A stretch of 23,765 nt of DNA from a virus. The notes under the pieces were generated by a model. That model made no database searches. It was not told the DNA's origin and worked only from the letters and a program-made list of their open reading frames with translations. The DNA is taken from positions 1 through 23,765 of the IMG/VR virus record IMGVR_UViG_3300030103_000107. The stretch is one strand, 5' to 3'. Both the position numbers and the translations under genes were made by a program. Shown here piece after piece: positions 22,709-23,765 of the stretch. Within the stretch, counting starts at the first letter, position 1; the number at the start of each line of letters is the position of its first letter.

Positions 22709-22737
22709 AGTATAACATTAAACTCTCCAGTATGCAA
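22709..22737 (-). promoter_or_regulatory. Sigma70-like promoter at the terminase end, before the portal cluster
   Basis: In the minus-strand direction, TTGCAT (22732-22737), a 17-bp spacer and TATACT (22709-22714) lie across the terminase stop. It shares TTGCA and spacing with the site at 18842-18870. The expected transcription start, near 22702, coincides with the ATG of the 50-aa frame, so the first usable start would be the 90-aa gene. Confidence 0.45.
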
Positions 22738-23765
22738 GTTTTTTTTCTTTTGGTTCGTCATTCCAATCTGGATCTTCTGGATGTGTTAAATGCCATGACT
22801 CTTTTACATAGTGTATAGCCATTGTCATTGCATCAACTTGGTCATCATGTGCAGCATTTGGAAACCTTAACATTTCTTCTAATAAATCTTCTGACCACTT
22901 TTTATTTTTAGGAAACCATACTTTACCAGATTCCATCATAGGAGTAGATGCATATACTCTGGATACTTTATCTCTATCAGGTAAATATTCTAACACAGGT
23001 ATACCAGCTCTACGCATATCTTGTATTAATGATTGTCCTGATGCTTTCTTTTCTACCATACATACATCAGGTCTATGTTCTTGATATAACATTTGTGTCA
23101 TACGTCTAAGTTCTGGATATTCAAATCTTCCTTTAATGTTTCCTAACAAAATAAGATTACCTTGAAAAGATTCTATACCATCTTCAGTTTCATCATACAT
23201 AGAAAAAATTCCCCATGTCTGAATAACACTATAATCTGCTGTAGTTTTTGTAGAGAATGCTGTATCATATGTTTGTATTATAAAATCACATGGAGGAGGT
23301 TCGTCATATTCCCACCACTTCAACCATTTCTTCTTTATAAGTCCACCTTCATCTGGTGTAGGATCTTGCATATACAATGCATTCCAGTATCGTGCACCAT
23401 TTGAAGCTTTGATTTCATGTTCATCTACTTTTAATACTTCATCTGGTTTCCATTCAGGAAAATAACTAGAACCTACTGGTAGTTGTAACAATTCTGCAGC
23501 TTCTTCATCTAACCACGCAGGAATACGTACAACATCCCAAGGAATAACTTCATAATCTCCTACATTCTCTTCTTGTTTTAATAACCATCCACAAAGATCA
23601 TCATAATGATACCTTGTATTTATTATTAATATGGAACCATTAGGCATAATACGTGTTCTTAGTCCTGCTGGATACCATTCCTTAACGTATCTTCTACCTG
23701 CTTCAGAGTATGAATCTTCTTCTGACATGACATCATCAAGGATTGCAATGTGTGCACCTCTTCCT
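22718..23765 (-). CDS. Terminase large subunit, N-terminus cut by window edge
   Basis: 348 visible residues. The first, GRGAHIAILDDVMSEED, carry the Walker B motif (hydrophobic strand then Asp-Asp) of the packaging ATPase. The C-terminal nuclease domain follows: IIQTYDTAFSTKTTADYS supplies the first catalytic Asp, VCMVEKKASGQSLIQDMRRA a Glu, and FPNAAHDDQVDAMTMAIHYV the last acidic cluster, an RNase H-like order seen in terminases. Walker A and the start lie beyond the right edge; an ATG at 23728 is internal. It pumps DNA into the procapsid through the portal and cuts the concatemer. The next gene cluster begins near its stop with a promoter-like site. Confidence 0.9.
   Translation of the reverse strand, partial: GRGAHIAILDDVMSEEDSYSEAGRRYVKEWYPAGLRTRIMPNGSILIINTRYHYDDLCGWLLKQEENVGDYEVIPWDVVRIPAWLDEEAAELLQLPVGSSYFPEWKPDEVLKVDEHEIKASNGARYWNALYMQDPTPDEGGLIKKKWLKWWEYDEPPPCDFIIQTYDTAFSTKTTADYSVIQTWGIFSMYDETEDGIESFQGNLILLGNIKGRFEYPELRRMTQMLYQEHRPDVCMVEKKASGQSLIQDMRRAGIPVLEYLPDRDKVSRVYASTPMMESGKVWFPKNKKWSEDLLEEMLRFPNAAHDDQVDAMTMAIHYVKESWHLTHPEDPDWNDEPKEKKLAYWRV

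Noticed and set aside
1-23765. tRNA genes, integrase, attachment sites or insertion sequences
   Set aside because: I saw no cloverleaf-like gene, recombinase, transposase or terminal repeats; gene-free gaps are all below about 120 nt.

Overview
The window is a 23.8-kb piece of an AT-rich tailed double-stranded DNA phage genome. Every convincing gene lies on the minus strand, so transcription runs from the right end (terminase) to the left end (tail and fibre genes). Both edges cut genes: the large terminase subunit loses its N-terminus at the right edge, and a long tail-end protein loses its C-terminus at the left edge. The dense packing, the many small lysine-rich proteins, and the fibre and connector sequence styles resemble uncultured marine phages. 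An abundant AT-rich marine host such as an alphaproteobacterium or a marine methylotroph is plausible, but that is inference. A P22-type portal, two connector-like adaptors and a P22 gp10-like tail hub, with no visible sheath, tube or tape measure, point to a podovirus.

Layout from right to left. Packaging and head: large terminase (22718-23765), a small ORF and a 90-aa basic protein, portal (19772-22327), a 68-aa protein, a 24-aa PqqA-like peptide (19506-19580), a 64-aa protein, a GroES-like co-chaperonin (18874-19302), then a sigma70-like promoter, a scaffold-like protein, a 164-aa protein, a decoration-like protein and a Mu gpT-like major capsid protein (15691-16614) followed by a hairpin. 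Connector and small-protein region (11848-15632): a 96-aa protein, adaptor 1, a run of tiny genes (29, 75, 53 and perhaps 19 aa), a holin-like membrane protein, a conserved 220-224-aa protein that lacks an ordinary start codon, and four very basic proteins, one built from a 12-residue tandem repeat. Tail and fibres (1-11845): adaptor 2, a CxxC/CxxC mini-protein, a 782-aa repetitive fibre, an 842-aa LamG/SPRY-like fibre, a fibre-assembly-like protein, a 307-aa fibre protein, the tail hub, two small proteins and the cut-off large protein.

The terminase, portal, scaffold, capsid and co-chaperonin form a head-assembly programme. The adaptors and hub build the short tail, and the fibres recognise the host. 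Junctions are very tight: ten genes begin in a TAATG stop-start pentanucleotide and one in TAGTG, which suggests translational coupling across a long operon. Two promoter-like sites of the same style (TTGCA, 17-bp spacer, TATAnT) precede the portal cluster and the scaffold/capsid cluster.

The most striking item is the PqqA-like peptide, the ribosomal precursor of the redox cofactor PQQ. It has the Glu-x-x-x-Tyr pair that PqqE cross-links and a good ribosome binding site. It sits between structural genes, two genes away from the GroES-like gene. No other pqq gene is visible, so it would have to use host enzymes.
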